DNA of 51,474 nucleotides, from NCBI GenBank assembly GCA_022841245.1, contig JALHRW010000012.1, positions 1-51,474 of the forward strand, read 5' to 3'. Shown here piece by piece: positions 50,167-51,474 of this stretch (position 1 is its first letter; each line of letters opens with the position of its first letter). Below the pieces are notes generated by a model. That model saw only the letters and a list, made by a program, of their open reading frames with translations, ran no database searches and was not told where the DNA came from. A program made the position numbers and the translations under genes. This DNA comes from Planctomycetota bacterium. GTDB taxonomy: Bacteria; Planctomycetota; UBA11346.

Positions 50167-50916
50167 CTACGTGGTCGCGCCGCACACGGCGCAGGCCGGG
50201 TCCCGAGCGATCTTGAGGCATCGTACGGTCCCCGCCCCAAGGTCGAGGCGCAGCATCCGACCGATGAGCGGCTGGCCCAGGCCGGTGATCAGCTTGACCG
50301 CCTCGGCGGCAGCGATGCAGCCAGCGGTGCCGGAGACGGCACCGAGGACGGGGAAGCGCCGCTGCCACCAGTCGGGAGCCTCGGGGCACCAGCAGCGCAG
50401 GCAGGGACCGGCCCCGGGCCGGATGGTCGTGACCTGGGCCTCCCACTGGTACATCGCCGCCTCGACCATCGGCTTTCCCGCTCGAACGCAGGCGTCGTTG
50501 AGCGCGAAGCGCTCGACGAACAGTGGTGCGGCGTCGATCACCACATCGGCCATCGCGATCAGTCGGTCGGCGTTGGCTTCGGAGGCGTTCTCCTCGACCA
50601 CGTCGACGGTGCAGCGCGGATTGAGTCCGCGCAGGGTGGCGATCAGCGCATCGCGGCGAGGCAGGCCGATGCGGTTGTGGCGCTGCAGGATCTGGCGATT
50701 GAGATCCGCCTCCTGCACCGTGCCGGCATGGGCGATGACCAGACGGCCGACACCGGCGGCGGCGAGTTCCAGTGCCGCCGGTCCGCCGAGGCCGCCGCAG
50801 CGCGAGATCAGCACGGAGGCTCCCTTCAGCCGGAGCTGCGCAGCCTCGCCGAAGTCGGGCAGGTCCATCTGCCAGGCGTAGATGCGTCGCTCCTCGTCGC
50901 TCAGCCCATCGCTCAT
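50167..50916 (-). CDS. MoeB/ThiF/HesA-like protein with an altered adenylation site
   Basis: A 249-residue E1-like protein. The Rossmann motif reads VLISRCGGLGGPAALEL, where the family has VGAGGLG, so the first glycine is Arg. DLNRQILQRH and the zinc pairs CLRC (173-176 region) and CAVC are kept. The DxTDN motif that carries the catalytic Asp (D130 in E. coli MoeB) reads DAAPLF, so Asp and Asn are lost. MoeB adenylates MoaD in molybdopterin synthesis; this copy may bind a partner without normal adenylation. Its start overlaps the ModC-like stop as ATGA, fitting a molybdenum or tungsten context. Confidence 0.82.
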   Translation of the reverse strand: MSDGLSDEERRIYAWQMDLPDFGEAAQLRLKGASVLISRCGGLGGPAALELAAAGVGRLVIAHAGTVQEADLNRQILQRHNRIGLPRRDALIATLRGLNPRCTVDVVEENASEANADRLIAMADVVIDAAPLFVERFALNDACVRAGKPMVEAAMYQWEAQVTTIRPGAGPCLRCWCPEAPDWWQRRFPVLGAVSGTAGCIAAAEAVKLITGLGQPLIGRMLRLDLGAGTVRCLKIARDPACAVCGATT

Positions 50917-51474
50917 CGGGACTCCGCGATGCGGCCGTCGGCAAAGCGCAGGCGCAGATCCGCCAGCCGGTCGGCCTCGGCGCGGCTATGGGTCACGTGC
51001 AGGACCGTCACCTGGTGCTCGCGGCAGACCTCCTTGAGCAGCGTGCACATGCGCTCGCGCGTGCCCTCGTCCACCGCCGCCAGCGGTTCGTCGAGCAGCA
51101 GGGCCTGTGGCCGTGCGGCCAGCGCTCGGCCCAGCGCGACGCGCTGGCGCTCGCCGCCCGACAGGCCCTGGATGCGCCGGCCGAGCAGGGCGGTGATCTC
51201 CAGACGCGCCGCCAGTTCGGCGACGCGCCCACGGATCCGCGCGGGCTCCCAGCCGTGCACCTGCGGGGCGAAGGCGAGGTGCGCGGCGACGTCCATGGTC
51301 GGGAACAGCGCCCCGTCCTGGGGGACGTAACCGAGGCCGCGCGCGCCCGGCGGCAGCCGCGTCACCTCGACCCCGCCGATGCGGATGGCGCCGGAGCGGA
51401 TCGGGCGCAGCCCGCACAGCGCCTCGACCAGCGAGGTCTTGCCGCAGCCGGTGTCGCCCATGAGCACGGCGTAG
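50913..51474 (-). CDS. ModC-like ABC ATPase, 5' end outside the window
   Basis: The frame is open to the right edge, so the N-terminus is missing; a Met at 51467-area is internal, since Walker A follows only two residues later. Walker A is GDTGCGKTS, the Q-loop VPQDGALFP, the signature LSGGERQRVALGRAL and Walker B ALLLDEPLAAVD, followed by HVTHSRAEA. This pattern fits molybdate/tungstate or other nutrient-import ATPases (ModC, TupC). No C-terminal TOBE domain is present in this length. It overlaps the ThiF-like gene by four bases. A matching permease should lie just outside the window. Confidence 0.85.
   Translation of the reverse strand, partial: YAVLMGDTGCGKTSLVEALCGLRPIRSGAIRIGGVEVTRLPPGARGLGYVPQDGALFPTMDVAAHLAFAPQVHGWEPARIRGRVAELAARLEITALLGRRIQGLSGGERQRVALGRALAARPQALLLDEPLAAVDEGTRERMCTLLKEVCREHQVTVLHVTHSRAEADRLADLRLRFADGRIAESR

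Noticed and set aside
49402-51330. Plus-strand frame opposite the permease, ThiF-like and ModC-like genes
   Set aside because: It spans three genes with intact motifs on the other strand.
1-51474. CRISPR array, tRNA, rRNA, insertion sequence or prophage
   Set aside because: I see no regularly spaced repeats, cloverleaf-type sequence, transposase motifs, terminal inverted repeats or phage structural genes.

Overview
The window is a G+C-rich bacterial chromosome segment, densely coding, with short AT-rich islands confined to promoter positions. I see no rRNA, tRNA, CRISPR array, transposase or phage structural gene. The gene content points to the PVC superphylum (Planctomycetota, Lentisphaerota or Verrucomicrobiota). 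It includes GntR/LacI hybrid regulators, secreted NHL- and PQQ-propeller proteins, DUF4091/GH123-like enzymes, a methyltransferase-like/PQQ fusion, and a cassette of oversized pseudopilins. This placement is an inference from families; no marker gene is present.

Layout. 1-4384 (-): a secreted transglutaminase-like protein (cut by the left edge) preceded by an NHL-propeller protein. 4481-7676 (+): a divergent GntR/LacI regulator and a DUF4091 enzyme. 7714-12383 (+): a short ORF, an alpha-oxoamine-synthase-like PLP enzyme, a peptidase-C45/isopenicillin N acyltransferase-like protein and a secreted kelch-like protein. 12451-18816 (-): a methyltransferase-like/PQQ fusion, a decayed fragment of a second C45 gene, a kelch-like protein and a second transglutaminase-like protein. 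18855-20770 (-): a toroid, polysaccharide-lyase-like enzyme and a short overlapping ORF. 21253-31423 (+): a tightly overlapping cassette of five pseudopilin-like proteins (GspG/H/I/J/K-like, several much larger than usual) followed by a membrane-anchored pseudokinase with lectin-like and TPR regions. 31716-38022 (+): a second GntR/LacI regulator and two tandem NHL paralogues. 38176-46038 (-): an operon for a glycoside-hydrolase-like protein, a CBM9-like/transglutaminase protein, an isoaspartyl peptidase and a second DUF4091 enzyme. 46249-51474 (-): an overlapping operon with a ModC-like ATPase (cut by the right edge), a degenerate MoeB/ThiF-like protein, a FtsX/MacB-type permease and its ATPase, a ModA-like binding protein and a ChrA-like oxyanion transporter.

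How it fits together. Positions 1-46038 look like a set of glycan or glycoconjugate degradation modules. Secreted hydrolases, propeller proteins and Cys-His-Asp transglutaminase-like proteins are grouped under paralogous sugar-type regulators. Several promoters share an AT-rich motif, T(G/A)TCAATATA, whose best copy is an almost perfect palindrome at 21156-21171; it may tie the glycan genes and the pseudopilin cassette into one regulon. The strongest candidate for an undescribed system is the pseudopilin-pseudokinase cassette, which carries calcium-loop motifs in three subunits and lacks any secretin or motor ATPase in the window. The second is the Mo/W-like operon, which pairs a ModA-like protein with a MacB-type exporter and ChrA. 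The region also records repeated recombination: a frameshifted C45 fragment, an AraC-family remnant, and an NHL gene whose N-terminus carries a copy of the family's C-terminal motif.
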